Shown in pieces: positions 36,595 through 46,156 of a DNA stretch of 52,506 nt. Under the pieces are notes generated by a model. That model saw only the letters and a program-made list of their open reading frames with translations. It was not told the DNA's origin and did not search any database. The stretch's first letter is position 1. Each line of letters opens with the position of its first letter. The DNA lies in contig JAJTAZ010000025.1 of assembly GCA_021287185.1 (NCBI GenBank), forward strand, positions 1 to 52,506, given 5' to 3'. This stretch comes from Burkholderiales bacterium (lineage in GTDB: Bacteria > Pseudomonadota > Gammaproteobacteria > Burkholderiales > Burkholderiaceae). Position numbers and translations under genes: made by a program.

Positions 36595-39500
36595 TTACCA
36601 GCCCATCGCTTCCCAAATTTTATACAACCGTTTGACCGAGACAGGCATCGGTGTGCGCAATTCCTGTGCAAACAAACCCACACGCAACTCCTCCAATAAC
36701 CATCGGAACTCCATCAACCGCACATCCACACTGTGTTCGCCTTGTGCACGTTGCGCATTGTATTCACGTTGCCAATTCAATTGTAAAGGCAGCATATCGC
36801 GCATCAATTGACTGTCGCGCTCAATCCCACCTTTGAGTTTGTCGCAGCGCATAATAATCGCTTTAAAATAGCGCGGATAGTGACTCAATTGTGCATACGC
36901 AGTGCGCTCAATAAAGCCTTTTTGGGTCAGTTGCGCGATTTGCTCGCTGATGTCTTTGTATTGATTGACGTGAACTTTGATGCCATTCAATTTTTTTTGC
37001 GCATTTTGCCATTCGGTCAATATCTGCAATACCAAACGCCCCACCTCTTGCACAATCAGCCCCAAGCGCGTCTTTGCATGTGCAATCATGGCATTGAAAC
37101 TCGCTTCATCGGTCGGTTGCTGCTTGGCATCATCCAGTTGGCAGGCTCGACGCAGGCTCACCGTGAGGATATCGGCTTTGACGTGTTCTAAAGTACCGCC
37201 CGTCAAACCCACATACAACATACCCATTTGCGTGGCGTCAGGAATATTTTTTTCCAAATGTTTGAGATTGTCTTTCAGTGCGATGCGCGCCAAACGCAAA
37301 ATGCCTTGATCATGCACCACTCGCGCCTGCACCTCATCGTCCCACACCGACAATTCACAATACTCGCCCATGTCTTGTAACGCAGGATAACCGAATAAAG
37401 TTTGTTTGCCTTTTTGTAAACTCATCAATTCGGGCAGTTGCCCAAAAGTCCATGTCACGATTTTCGAGTTTGGCACTGTGGGTGCGCTGTTTGCCTGAGT
37501 GTCCAATGATTTATCATCCGATACTTCGGCTTGCTGAGTCTGTTGTTTGACCTGTTGTAAGTTGTCTTGCACCGTATTTTGAAAACTCGCCCGCGCTTGC
37601 TGTCCAAAGTGCTGGCGCAGTAAGGTCAAATTGCGACTCATCTCAATCTGTCGTCCATATTCATCCAGCAGCTTAAAATTCATAAACGAGTGTGGCGACA
37701 GGGTTTCGAGTTTAAAGTCGCTGGTTTTGAGCTGTTGCATGGTTTTCAAACGCACATACTCAATGATGGTGTCCACCAAAGGCACTTGCCCTGTTTTACG
37801 CTCCGCATTCGCCCAATCTATGAACTCCTGTGTGAATTCTGGCAAAGGCACGCAATGGCGGCGCAACTTTTGCGGCAAAGATTTGAGCAGTGCCTGCACT
37901 TTTTCTTTAATCATGCCAGCAACCAGCCATTCCGTTTCAGTTTGCGAAACAAAATTAAGCACCGTCACGGGCACCGCCAAGGTCACGCCATCGCGATGCG
38001 AACCAGGTTCGAAATGATAGGTCAGCGCACAATCCACACCGCCAATATTCATGGCTTTCGGAAAAACCTCGCTGGTCACGCCTGCGGCTTCGTGGCGCAT
38101 GAGCTCTTCGCGCGATAGATACAACTTTTTCGGTTCGGTTTTAATCAGGGTATCGTGCCATTTTTGTAAAGCACGCACATCACAAATATCCTTCGGAATG
38201 ACTGAATCATAGAATGCAACGATGAGCTCATCATCGACCAACACATCTTGGCGGCGCGATTTATGCTCTAATTTTTCAATTTGATGAATGAGCTGGGTAT
38301 TGTGCGCAATGAACGGAAAACGCCCCTCTATTTCGTGTTGCGCCACACCATCGCGAATAAAAATCTCGCGGGCCTCGATTGGGTTGATGCGTGCGTAACT
38401 CACAGGACGTGCACTGTACACCACCAGACCATATAGCGTTGCGCGTTCATCCGCCTGCACCTGCCCTGACTTTTTACGCCAACGCGGCTCAGAGTACGTT
38501 TTATTCAACAAATGTGGTGCGATTTGCTCCAACCATTTGACCTCGATTTTCGCAATCGTACGTGCGAACAGACGCGAGGTTTCAACCAATTCTCCAGCCA
38601 TGACCCAAGAGGCATTCTTTTTACTCACGCTGCTACCTGGCCACAAATAAAATTGAATGCCACGCGCCCCCGTGTAAAATTGCGCCCGTTGACCGAGTTT
38701 GGCTTGATGGGCTTGTTGCTGTGCGGTGGCGTTCGGTAGCGGTTTGGCTTCATTTTTGAAACCCACATTACCCAGCAAACCCGTGAGCAAAGCGCAGTGC
38801 AACTGCTCATAGGTCGGCTCGGTTTGATTCTCACGCCACCCCTGCTCCAATACCTGGGTGCGCAATTGACTGTGGACATCGCGCCACTCGCGCAATCTCA
38901 GGTGATTGAGAAAATTTGCACGGCACAATTCTTGCAACTGGCGATTGGATTTTTTATGTGCAACGGCTTGTTCAAACCACTGCCAAATTTTCAAATAACT
39001 CAAAAACTCAGATTGGGGGTCGGCAAATTTGATGTGTGCCGCATCGGCTTGCTGGCGCGCTTCTTGTGGACGGTCACGCACATCTTGCACCGAAAGTGCC
39101 GCCGCAATGATGAGCACTTCGCGCAATGCTCCCATATCGCGTGCCGCCAATATCATGCGCGAGACCCGCGGATCAATCGGCAGTTTTGCCAATGCACGTC
39201 CGACGTTGGTCAAGTTGTTTTGCGTATCAAACGCGCCCAATTCCTGTAATAAATGATAACCATCGCCAATCGCTTTGGCAGGCGGTGCTTGCACAAATGG
39301 AAACTGCTCAATTTGCGTCAAACCCAAGGCTTTCATGCGCAAAATCACATTCGCTAAAGACGAGCGCAGAATCTCTGGATCGGTAAAGTCACTTCGATTG
39401 TGAAAATCCTGTTCGTCGTACAAGCGAATGCACACACCCGCTGCCACACGACCGCATCGCCCTGCACGTTGATTTGCAGCGGCTTTTGAAATTGGTTCAA

Positions 39501-40665
39501 TCTGCAATTGCTCGACTTTTTGGCGATATGAATAACGTTTGACACGCGCTAAACCTGAATCCACTACGTAGCGAATCCCAGGAACGGTCAAAGAAGTTTC
39601 CGCCACATTGGTCGCGAGCACGATGCGCCGTGCGTTTGAATGTTTAAAAATTCGCTCCTGCTCCGCAGGCGACAAACGCGCAAACAAAGGTAAAATCTCA
39701 GTGTGCGCAGGATGGTGTTTGCGCAAATGCTCAGCAGCCTCACGAATTTCGCGTTCCCCTGGCAGAAACACCAGCACATCGCCATTGCCCTGCTCGCGTG
39801 CCAACTCATCCACCGCATCAACAATCCCATCGTACAAGTCGCGTTCTTTGTCGTTTTCAGTCGCTTGTATTGGGCGATAACGCACCTCCACAGGATAGGT
39901 GCGCCCTGTCACATTGATAATCGGTGCAGGTTTGCCATTGGTGGAAAAGTGCTCGGCAAAGCGATTCGCGTCTATGGTTGCTGAGGTGATGATGATTTTT
40001 AAATCAGGGCGCTTGGGCAAAATTTCCTTGAGATAGCCCAGTAAAAAATCAATGTTTAAACTGCGTTCGTGCGCCTCATCAATGATAATCGTGTCGTACT
40101 GACGCAGCAGTCGGTCGGTTTGCGTCTCTGCCAGCAAAATCCCATCGGTCATCAGTTTAATCGACGCACTTTTTTGCAATTTGTCGGCAAAGCGGATTTT
40201 ATAACCGACAATCTGCCCGAGTTCAGAATTGAGCTCTTCGGCAATGCGTTTGGCGGTGCTGGTCGCAGCCAGTCGCCGAGGTTGCGTGTGACCGATTAAC
40301 CCACGCCCGCCAGCACCTATTCCACGTCCTAAACTCAAGCACATTTTGGGCAATTGCGTGGTTTTACCTGAGCCTGTTTCACCACAAATAATCACCACTT
40401 GATTGTTGGCAATCAAGTCACAAATCGCGTCTTTTTCCAATGATACGGGCAAAGTATCAGGGAACTGTATTTTGGCCTGCAATGCCAAGATTTGCTCAGG
40501 CGTGATTGGGGTCTTGGGTTCATTTGGACGCACTCGAGTCGGCTTGTGCGAATCACACTTTAAGCGCGACCGTGCTTGCACCGCTGGCTCTCCGCTTTGA
40601 TTTAGTGGCTCAGATTGACGAGATGGACTTTGTGTTTTTACCATGGATGAATTATTCTTACGCAT
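36595..40665 (-). CDS. hrpA: ATP-dependent RNA helicase HrpA
   Basis: A 1356-residue DEAH-box helicase of the HrpA type, linked in E. coli to mRNA processing and rescue of collided ribosomes. Motifs in order: GETGSGKTT (95-103), DEAH (about 195), SATID, and QRAGRCGRV (motif VI). The HA2, OB and long DUF3418 C-terminal modules follow. A basic, low-complexity N-terminus of about 50 residues precedes the core. A second ATG lies at codon 8. It is separated from pbpG by a terminator. Confidence 0.96.
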   Translation of the reverse strand: MRKNNSSMVKTQSPSRQSEPLNQSGEPAVQARSRLKCDSHKPTRVRPNEPKTPITPEQILALQAKIQFPDTLPVSLEKDAICDLIANNQVVIICGETGSGKTTQLPKMCLSLGRGIGAGGRGLIGHTQPRRLAATSTAKRIAEELNSELGQIVGYKIRFADKLQKSASIKLMTDGILLAETQTDRLLRQYDTIIIDEAHERSLNIDFLLGYLKEILPKRPDLKIIITSATIDANRFAEHFSTNGKPAPIINVTGRTYPVEVRYRPIQATENDKERDLYDGIVDAVDELAREQGNGDVLVFLPGEREIREAAEHLRKHHPAHTEILPLFARLSPAEQERIFKHSNARRIVLATNVAETSLTVPGIRYVVDSGLARVKRYSYRQKVEQLQIEPISKAAANQRAGRCGRVAAGVCIRLYDEQDFHNRSDFTDPEILRSSLANVILRMKALGLTQIEQFPFVQAPPAKAIGDGYHLLQELGAFDTQNNLTNVGRALAKLPIDPRVSRMILAARDMGALREVLIIAAALSVQDVRDRPQEARQQADAAHIKFADPQSEFLSYLKIWQWFEQAVAHKKSNRQLQELCRANFLNHLRLREWRDVHSQLRTQVLEQGWRENQTEPTYEQLHCALLTGLLGNVGFKNEAKPLPNATAQQQAHQAKLGQRAQFYTGARGIQFYLWPGSSVSKKNASWVMAGELVETSRLFARTIAKIEVKWLEQIAPHLLNKTYSEPRWRKKSGQVQADERATLYGLVVYSARPVSYARINPIEAREIFIRDGVAQHEIEGRFPFIAHNTQLIHQIEKLEHKSRRQDVLVDDELIVAFYDSVIPKDICDVRALQKWHDTLIKTEPKKLYLSREELMRHEAAGVTSEVFPKAMNIGGVDCALTYHFEPGSHRDGVTLAVPVTVLNFVSQTETEWLVAGMIKEKVQALLKSLPQKLRRHCVPLPEFTQEFIDWANAERKTGQVPLVDTIIEYVRLKTMQQLKTSDFKLETLSPHSFMNFKLLDEYGRQIEMSRNLTLLRQHFGQQARASFQNTVQDNLQQVKQQTQQAEVSDDKSLDTQANSAPTVPNSKIVTWTFGQLPELMSLQKGKQTLFGYPALQDMGEYCELSVWDDEVQARVVHDQGILRLARIALKDNLKHLEKNIPDATQMGMLYVGLTGGTLEHVKADILTVSLRRACQLDDAKQQPTDEASFNAMIAHAKTRLGLIVQEVGRLVLQILTEWQNAQKKLNGIKVHVNQYKDISEQIAQLTQKGFIERTAYAQLSHYPRYFKAIIMRCDKLKGGIERDSQLMRDMLPLQLNWQREYNAQRAQGEHSVDVRLMEFRWLLEELRVGLFAQELRTPMPVSVKRLYKIWEAMGW

Positions 40666-40711
40666 GTTCTCATTCTATCCTATTGTGCAAGTACAACAGA
40701 AAAAGACACAA

Positions 40712-40737
40712 AAAAGCCTTCGCAAGCGAAGGCTTTT
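40712..40737 (-). terminator. Intrinsic terminator of pbpG
   Basis: An 11-pair perfect stem (40712-40722 with 40727-40737), CAAG loop, followed on the minus strand by a T-run. Confidence 0.88.
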
Positions 40738-40754
40738 GTAAACGCTTTAGACAA

Positions 40755-42017
40755 TCAACTGCCATTGGCAAAACCGCTATTGGCAAGCGAAGAGTTACCG
40801 CCCGACTCAATCCAGTCTTTTAATTTAACCGCATCGGTGACCCTTGAGTCAGCAGAACGGGAGTCTAAAAACACCATGATTTTGGGTGTGCCGTTGATGC
40901 GCGTCTGCAATACCAAGCATTTACCTGCGGCACTCAAAGTCCCAGTTTTTTGTAAACCAATGTCCCAGCCCATGTTACGCGTAATCAAACGATTGCTATT
41001 AACATATTTTTTATAGTTACCATCTGCCGTGTACACATACGCGCTGTCATTGGTGGACAACTCACGTATGGTTTTGTATTGGGTTGCGGCATTGACCATT
41101 TTGGCCAAGTCCATTGCACTGGCCTGATTGGAAGGAGATAAACCACTTGGGTCGACAAACTGAGCAGAATACATATTGAGCATCGCTGCTTTGGCATTCA
41201 TGGCTTGAATAAACGCCCCCATGCCACCTGGATAAGTGCGTCCCAATGCGTATGCTGCACGGTTTTCTGAAGACATCAACGCCAGTAACATCACATCGTG
41301 ACGCGTCAAAGTGGTGCCCGCTGTCAAACGCGAGTGGCGATAATGTGCCGCATCCTCATCGGTAATAGTGATGTATTCATTCATATCCAAACCTGCGTCC
41401 AAAGTCACCATCGCAGTCATCAATTTGGTGATAGAGGCAATTGGCAAAGCGGTTTGCACATTTTTTTCGTACAAAGTTGTCCAACTATTTTGATCGACCA
41501 CCAAAGCCACACTGGCGCGTAATCCAACTGGATCGTAAGCCTGATTCAAGCCAAACTGACGACCATACGATGCCGAAACGCGTGGCATCACTGGTGCACT
41601 ACGTTCAACCTCTTTGGGTTTAACCACCACCGTAGCGGGTTTATAAGAAACCTTAACAATACTGCGCGCTGGCTTAACTGAATCCGATTTAATAACGGCC
41701 TTTTGAACCTTAATCGATTGACCGTTTTTTATGTGTGAAGCCAGTTTGGTTTGGTTTTTTTGCATTTTTTCAGCCGCAGAACCTTTCACAACTTTTTTGC
41801 TACTGGCTTGCATTTTGGCTGATTTATCGACTTTAGCAGCTGTTTTCGTGGTTGCTTTAGCCGCCGTTTTGTCAGAGGCTTTTGCTGAGGTTTTCGCCGC
41901 GACCGCTTTTACAGTTGGTTTTGCCGCTGGTTTAGCAGGTGTTTTGGCCATTGCGGGTACTGCAAAAACCAAGGTGGAGACAATGCCCGCCAAGCCAATT
42001 TTAGTCATTTTTTTCAT
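40755..42017 (-). CDS. pbpG: D-alanyl-D-alanine endopeptidase PbpG (PBP7-like, family S11) with Lys/Ala-rich extension
   Basis: A periplasmic serine peptidase of 420 residues that cuts peptidoglycan cross-links. The signal peptide (MKKMTKIG...PAMA) is cut near residue 24. Motifs are SITK (195-198), SEN (about 252) and KTG (about 354), normal for S11. Residues 25-110 are made mostly of Lys, Ala, Thr and Pro in AAK-type repeats, like a histone H1 tail; family members lack so long an extension. GAGG precedes ATG 42017; a GTG four codons earlier is rejected. Confidence 0.93.
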   Translation of the reverse strand: MKKMTKIGLAGIVSTLVFAVPAMAKTPAKPAAKPTVKAVAAKTSAKASDKTAAKATTKTAAKVDKSAKMQASSKKVVKGSAAEKMQKNQTKLASHIKNGQSIKVQKAVIKSDSVKPARSIVKVSYKPATVVVKPKEVERSAPVMPRVSASYGRQFGLNQAYDPVGLRASVALVVDQNSWTTLYEKNVQTALPIASITKLMTAMVTLDAGLDMNEYITITDEDAAHYRHSRLTAGTTLTRHDVMLLALMSSENRAAYALGRTYPGGMGAFIQAMNAKAAMLNMYSAQFVDPSGLSPSNQASAMDLAKMVNAATQYKTIRELSTNDSAYVYTADGNYKKYVNSNRLITRNMGWDIGLQKTGTLSAAGKCLVLQTRINGTPKIMVFLDSRSADSRVTDAVKLKDWIESGGNSSLANSGFANGS

Positions 42018-42289
42018 AAAACACCTCACTTGTCGAATCTATTTTACCCACGGGAGAATATCCCGATATTTATTGCTATTAAGTGCCACCATCTCGCATA
42101 TTTAAATGCGTTTCGATTGAGTTGTTCCAATTTTACGATAATTTTCTTATATATCAAAGAGTTTTATTGGTTTTATAAAGAAAAATATGCGAATGTGGAC
42201 AAAGTTTGATAATTTGCACAATCTCGCAAACGAGCCAAATTGATTTTTTAAGTTTTATAAACCACCTTAAGTGGATGCAAAGAATTCAT
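42018..42289. other. AT-rich pbpG control region
   Basis: A 272-base AT-rich gap between greB and pbpG. It carries the pbpG promoter candidate and the end of greB. No terminator hairpin could be made out after greB and no small gene is seen. Confidence 0.5.
42130..42157 (-). promoter_or_regulatory. Candidate sigma-70 promoter of pbpG
   Basis: On the minus strand TTGATA (42152-42157), 16 bases, then TAAAAT (42130-42135). The leader would be about 105 bases. The region is very AT-rich, so chance matches are likely. Confidence 0.4.
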
Positions 42290-42790
42290 TTAATCCAACT
42301 CTTTATAAACCACTTCAACGATTTCAATCACTTCAACCCCTTTCGGCGTTTGCAGTCGAACCTCATCCCCTTCCCTTTTTTTTAACAAGGCGCGTGCAAT
42401 CGGGCTCATCCAACTGACGTAATTTTTCTCAGTATCAATCTCATCACGCCCAACGATGCTGATGGTTTGCTCCATTTGAGCATCCTCTCGCCAATAGGTC
42501 ACTGTTGCGCCAAAAAACACTTGCCCATCATGGGGCTGCGCCGCAGGATCAACAACGACGGCACTTTCCAATGATTTGCTCAAAAAACGTGTGCGTCGAT
42601 CAATTTCACGCAAACGTCTTTTGCCGTACAGATAATCGCCATTTTCAGAGCGGTCGCCATTTTTTGCCGCCCAAGAAACGATGTTGACCACCTCAGGTCG
42701 CTCCACATCCAGCAATTGCAATAACTCTGCTTTAAGACGAGCATACCCTTGAGGAGTCATGTAATTTTTGAAAGGCGCCTGTTCACTCAT
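42290..42790 (-). CDS. greB: Transcription elongation factor GreB
   Basis: GreB enters the RNA polymerase secondary channel and stimulates cleavage of backtracked RNA. The 166-residue protein has the coiled-coil tip NGDRSENGDYLYGKRRLREIDRR (about 45-66; Asp46 and Glu49 act in cleavage) and the FKBP-like C-terminal domain. The GreB-type YGKRRLREID distinguishes it from GreA. It overlaps the end of dusA by eight bases. Confidence 0.93.
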   Translation of the reverse strand: MSEQAPFKNYMTPQGYARLKAELLQLLDVERPEVVNIVSWAAKNGDRSENGDYLYGKRRLREIDRRTRFLSKSLESAVVVDPAAQPHDGQVFFGATVTYWREDAQMEQTISIVGRDEIDTEKNYVSWMSPIARALLKKREGDEVRLQTPKGVEVIEIVEVVYKELD

Positions 42791-43787
42791 CGCCTACCTC
42801 TGAAAAATCACGTGGCAGATTGCACAGCAACAAATGCGCATCGTTTTTTTTGAGTAGTTGCGCATCAGATAACTGTGCACGCCAGCGTCGCGCGCCCGCA
42901 ACACCATGAAATAAATTCAACCAGTGACGCGTCATATTGCGCAGTGGCACGCCCTGCTCAATTTGCGACTGTGCATATTCAACCAGTTGTTCGAGCACAG
43001 ATTCACGTGAGACCTCAAGTGTGTGGTCATTGCCAAAAATCCGTGCATCTGCTTGAGCCAGCACAAACGGTTCATGATAAAACCATCGCCCCACCATCGC
43101 GCCATCAACATAATTCAAGGCTTGCTCAATCGTTGAATAATCTTTGATACCACCGTTCAGACTGATGTGTAAATCAGGAAAATCTTGTTTCAAGCGATGC
43201 ACCACCTCATAACGCAACGGGGGAATGTCACGATTTTCTTTCGGGCTCAAGCCTTTGAGCCAAGCATTGCGCGCGTGCACCACAAACACACGCACGCCTG
43301 CCTGAGCCAAAACACCGACAAAATCACGGACAAAATCATAATCTTGGTTTTTATCCAAGCCAATACGGTGCTTGACCGATACTTCAATGTCCGCCGCATC
43401 GCGCATGGCTTTCACAGCATCGGCAACCAAGTGTGGTTCGTGCATTAAACACGCGCCAAACGCCCCGCTTTGTACACGTTCCGATGGGCACCCACAATTG
43501 ATGTTAACCTCATCGTAGCCCCAGTTTTTCGCAATTTTGGCACAACGGGCGAGTAAATCGGGCTCTGAGCCACCCAACTGCAAGACAATGGGATGCTCCG
43601 CAGCATTAAAATCCAAATGCCGATGCGCGTCACCATGCAAGATGGCATTGACATTGACCATCTCGGTATAAAGCAAAACATTTTTTGACAGCAGGCGATG
43701 GAAGTAGCGGCAATGCCGATCCGTCCAGTCCAACATCGGCGCGACCGATAATCGGCGGGCTGTCTCTAAATCGGTGGGTAAAAGCAT
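42783..43787 (-). CDS. dusA: tRNA-dihydrouridine(20/20a) synthase DusA
   Basis: An FMN enzyme that reduces U20/U20a in tRNA D-loops. The 334-residue protein opens with LSVAPMLDWTDRHCRYFHRLL, has the catalytic Cys in NINCGCPSERVQSGAFGACLM, the ISLNGGIKDY flavin-contact block and GAMVGRWFYHEP, the DusA signature. It lies 33 bases past fur and overlaps greB, so fur-dusA-greB is one likely operon. Confidence 0.95.
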   Translation of the reverse strand: MLLPTDLETARRLSVAPMLDWTDRHCRYFHRLLSKNVLLYTEMVNVNAILHGDAHRHLDFNAAEHPIVLQLGGSEPDLLARCAKIAKNWGYDEVNINCGCPSERVQSGAFGACLMHEPHLVADAVKAMRDAADIEVSVKHRIGLDKNQDYDFVRDFVGVLAQAGVRVFVVHARNAWLKGLSPKENRDIPPLRYEVVHRLKQDFPDLHISLNGGIKDYSTIEQALNYVDGAMVGRWFYHEPFVLAQADARIFGNDHTLEVSRESVLEQLVEYAQSQIEQGVPLRNMTRHWLNLFHGVAGARRWRAQLSDAQLLKKNDAHLLLCNLPRDFSEVGDE

Positions 43788-43820
43788 GGTTACTGTGAAA
43801 AACGATGTATTGTGATTGAA

Positions 43821-44255
43821 TTATTTTTGTTTGCTTTGACAATCCTGACACACACCGTACAGCGTCATCGCGCGCTCTTGAATTACAAACTGATAGTGTT
43901 CGGCAATTTCATTCTGCCGCGCTTGTAAGTTGGCATCGTTGAACTCAATCACCTTGCCGCAGGTCAAGCACAACATATGGTCATGAGGCTCACCACCGTT
44001 GAGTTCGTACAATGCTTTGCCTGCCTCAAAATTGCGTCGAATCAATAAGCCTGCCTGTTCAAACTGTGTGAGCACGCGATAAACGGTGGCCAAACCCACA
44101 TCCATGTCCTCATTGAGCAACAACCGATAAACATCCTCTGCACTCAAATGGCGTTGGTCACCCGCCATTGTGCTTTGAAACAATTCTAAAATTTTCAACC
44201 GTGGTAAAGTGACTTTTAAGCCACTGCTTTTTAATTCTTGAGAGTTACTCATCAT
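43821..44255 (-). CDS. fur: Ferric uptake regulator Fur
   Basis: The iron-responsive repressor. The 144-residue protein has the winged-helix domain with LKVTLPRLKILELFQ (13-27), SAEDVYRLLLNEDMDVGLATVYRVLTQFE, and the metal-binding region EPHDHMLCLTCGKVIEFND with CxxC pairs (CLTC and CQDC). The CxxC pairs fit a structural zinc. It is divergent from bamE over about 160 bases, a common betaproteobacterial order; no clear Fur box was found in that gap. Alternative ATG at 44252. Confidence 0.96.
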   Translation of the reverse strand: MMSNSQELKSSGLKVTLPRLKILELFQSTMAGDQRHLSAEDVYRLLLNEDMDVGLATVYRVLTQFEQAGLLIRRNFEAGKALYELNGGEPHDHMLCLTCGKVIEFNDANLQARQNEIAEHYQFVIQERAMTLYGVCQDCQSKQK

Positions 44256-44419
44256 CGGTTCACATTCGTCTGTTGAAATGCCATGAGATACAATTATTTA
44301 CTCGCGCCGACCCACTTACAGACAACGCTGAGTTAATTTATGTTAATCTTACATGAATTCAATTGCCTTGGCACGAAATACCATTCATGTCATTTAACAC
44401 AGACAATACAGGAATCAAC

Positions 44420-44746
44420 ATGAAACATAAAATGACCCACATCAGTTTAATCGCCACTATGATTTTGGGACTGAGCGCGTGTGTAAACGTTCCTTATCGC
44501 ATGCCTATTCAACAAGGCAATGTCATTGATTTAAATCGTGGCGATATGATTCGTGAAGGCATGAGCAAAACCGATGTTGCCAATATCCTCGGCACACCCA
44601 TGCTACAAGACATCTTTCACAAAGACCGTTGGGACTACATCTATCGTTTGGATGAGCAATACCATAAAGCAGAACAAGAACGCGTGACCGTATGGTTCAC
44701 CAACGGTATTGTGACCAAAGTCGAACGTGCCAAAGTCACACCGTAA
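44420..44746 (+). CDS. bamE: Outer membrane protein assembly factor BamE
   Basis: A 108-residue outer-membrane lipoprotein of the BAM complex. The lipobox is GLSAC with lipidated Cys21. YRMPIQQGNVIDLNRGDMIREGMSK and VANILGTPMLQDIFHKDRWDYIYRL are the conserved BamE blocks. AGGA lies seven bases before the ATG; a 19-codon extension is rejected. It is divergent from fur and followed by dapB after 39 bases. Confidence 0.95.
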   Translation: MKHKMTHISLIATMILGLSACVNVPYRMPIQQGNVIDLNRGDMIREGMSKTDVANILGTPMLQDIFHKDRWDYIYRLDEQYHKAEQERVTVWFTNGIVTKVERAKVTP

Positions 44747-44785
44747 TTTTTTCTGAATAAATCAAATCTCTCTACTGAGTTAGCA

Positions 44786-45592
44786 ATGAAATTAGTCATA
44801 ACAGGTGCGTCGGGACGCATGGGACGCATGTTGATTGAAACCGCGCTGTCCAACCCACAAATTACTTTATATGGTGCCGTTGATTCGGCACAAAGTCCCT
44901 TTATCGGCAAAGACGCAGGGGATTTTTTAGGTCAGACCACGGGCGTGCCAATTGTGTCTGATTTTGCTGCAGCCATTCAAGGCGCGGATTGCGTGATTGA
45001 TTTCACACGTCCCGAAGCCACTTTAGAATACTTACCACTGTGCGCCCAAGCAGGAGTGAATGTGGTGATTGGTACAACGGGATTTGATGATGCGGGTAAA
45101 GCACGCATCGCGCAAGCAGCCAAACAGACAGGCATCGTGTTTTCTCCAAATATGGGCATTGGTGTTAACGCCACATTTAAAATACTTGAGCTTGCCGCCA
45201 AAATCCTCAATCAAGGCTACGACATCGAAATCATTGAAACCCATCACCGCAACAAAGTGGACGCGCCGTCAGGCACTGCGCTCAAAATGGGGGAAGTGGT
45301 GGCAGAGGTTTTGGGGCGAGACTTAAAGCAATGTGCTGTTTATGGTCGTGAAGGCATCACAGGTATTCGTGATGAACAAACCATCGGCTTTTCGACCATA
45401 CGCGGTGGCGACGTGATTGGTGACCATACGGTTTTATTTGCGGGCGCGGGTGAACGCATCGAGATTACCCACAAATCGTCTTCACGCCAAACCTACGCCA
45501 CAGGCGCAATACGCGCGGCACTATTTCTGAATGCACACAAACAAACTGGCTTGTTTGATATGCAAGATGTCTTGGGTTTAAAAACAATTTAA
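44786..45592 (+). CDS. dapB: 4-hydroxy-tetrahydrodipicolinate reductase
   Basis: DapB makes tetrahydrodipicolinate in the lysine/diaminopimelate pathway. The 268-residue protein has the [15 protein letters not shown] dinucleotide fold and the catalytic [20 protein letters not shown] (about 150-169), with the two His as acid/base. It is followed after one base by a TonB-like gene, so lysine/cell-wall precursor supply and TonB-dependent uptake genes share a transcript. Confidence 0.97.
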   Translation: MKLVITGASGRMGRMLIETALSNPQITLYGAVDSAQSPFIGKDAGDFLGQTTGVPIVSDFAAAIQGADCVIDFTRPEATLEYLPLCAQAGVNVVIGTTGFDDAGKARIAQAAKQTGIVFSPNMGIGVNATFKILELAAKILNQGYDIEIIETHHRNKVDAPSGTALKMGEVVAEVLGRDLKQCAVYGREGITGIRDEQTIGFSTIRGGDVIGDHTVLFAGAGERIEITHKSSSRQTYATGAIRAALFLNAHKQTGLFDMQDVLGLKTI

Positions 45593-45593
45593 C

Positions 45594-46109
45594 ATGTGGT
45601 TTAAAAACTGGGTATTTTGGCTGAACAGTGCGTTGTTGCACGGAATTGTGATTTTGTTGCTGTGGTTTCCGCAGCCATTGCATTTTCCAACCCGTGCAGA
45701 TATGGTGGATGCGTGGAAAAATGTGGTGCTGTCTGTTAATCGCACACTGCATCCAGAAGAATTCGCGCGCGCAGAACAGGAAGCCAAGGTAGCCGCGCAG
45801 CGGCGCATTGCTCAACTCCCACCTGCCTTGGTAACACGTGCCCAACCGCTCAACAAAGTCATACAAATCAGTTGCCCCAAAGACGCGCGCACAGCCAAAC
45901 TGCACGGCAATGTGTTTCTGACCGCTGACATTGACGCGCAAGGGAAAGTAGGCAAAGTGGTACTGATAGAACCCGCACCCCACCCGCTCATCAATCAGCG
46001 CATTGTGCAAAATTTCACCAAAGCGCGCTTTACGCCTGCAATGGACGCGACACAAAAACCCGCGCCTGATCAAATTCACTTTAGCTGGCCTTATGACTGC
46101 CGCAAATAG
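45594..46109 (+). CDS. Short TonB-family energy transducer
   Basis: The 171-residue protein has one N-terminal membrane segment (5-25) with S12xxxH16, the conserved TonB/TolA Ser-His signature that contacts ExbB-ExbD. The C-terminal part (88-165) resembles the TonB C-terminal domain: VIQISCPKDARTAKLHGNVFL, DIDAQGKVGKVVLIE, NFTKARFTPAMD. Unlike classical TonB it has no long Pro-rich spacer; residues 37-75 are a predicted helix. Cys94 and Cys169 could form a disulfide. It abuts dapB and leads into exbB and exbD. TolA-like function cannot be ruled out. Confidence 0.82.
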   Translation: MWFKNWVFWLNSALLHGIVILLLWFPQPLHFPTRADMVDAWKNVVLSVNRTLHPEEFARAEQEAKVAAQRRIAQLPPALVTRAQPLNKVIQISCPKDARTAKLHGNVFLTADIDAQGKVGKVVLIEPAPHPLINQRIVQNFTKARFTPAMDATQKPAPDQIHFSWPYDCRK

Positions 46110-46156
46110 ATTAAAATTTTACCCATTCATCCATTTACCAAACTGAACGTGATTTT

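Noticed and set aside
41731-42105. Hydrophobic Ala-rich plus-strand frame opposite the pbpG N-terminus
   Set aside because: It is the complement of the Lys/Ala repeat region; the apparent membrane helix is an artefact of antisense Ala/Phe codons.
44256-44419. Fur box between fur and bamE
   Set aside because: I looked for GATAATGATAATC-like repeats and found only scattered AT-rich words.
45465-46079. A 204-codon minus-strand frame over dapB end and the TonB-like gene
   Set aside because: Both plus-strand genes have clear motifs; the reverse frame has none.
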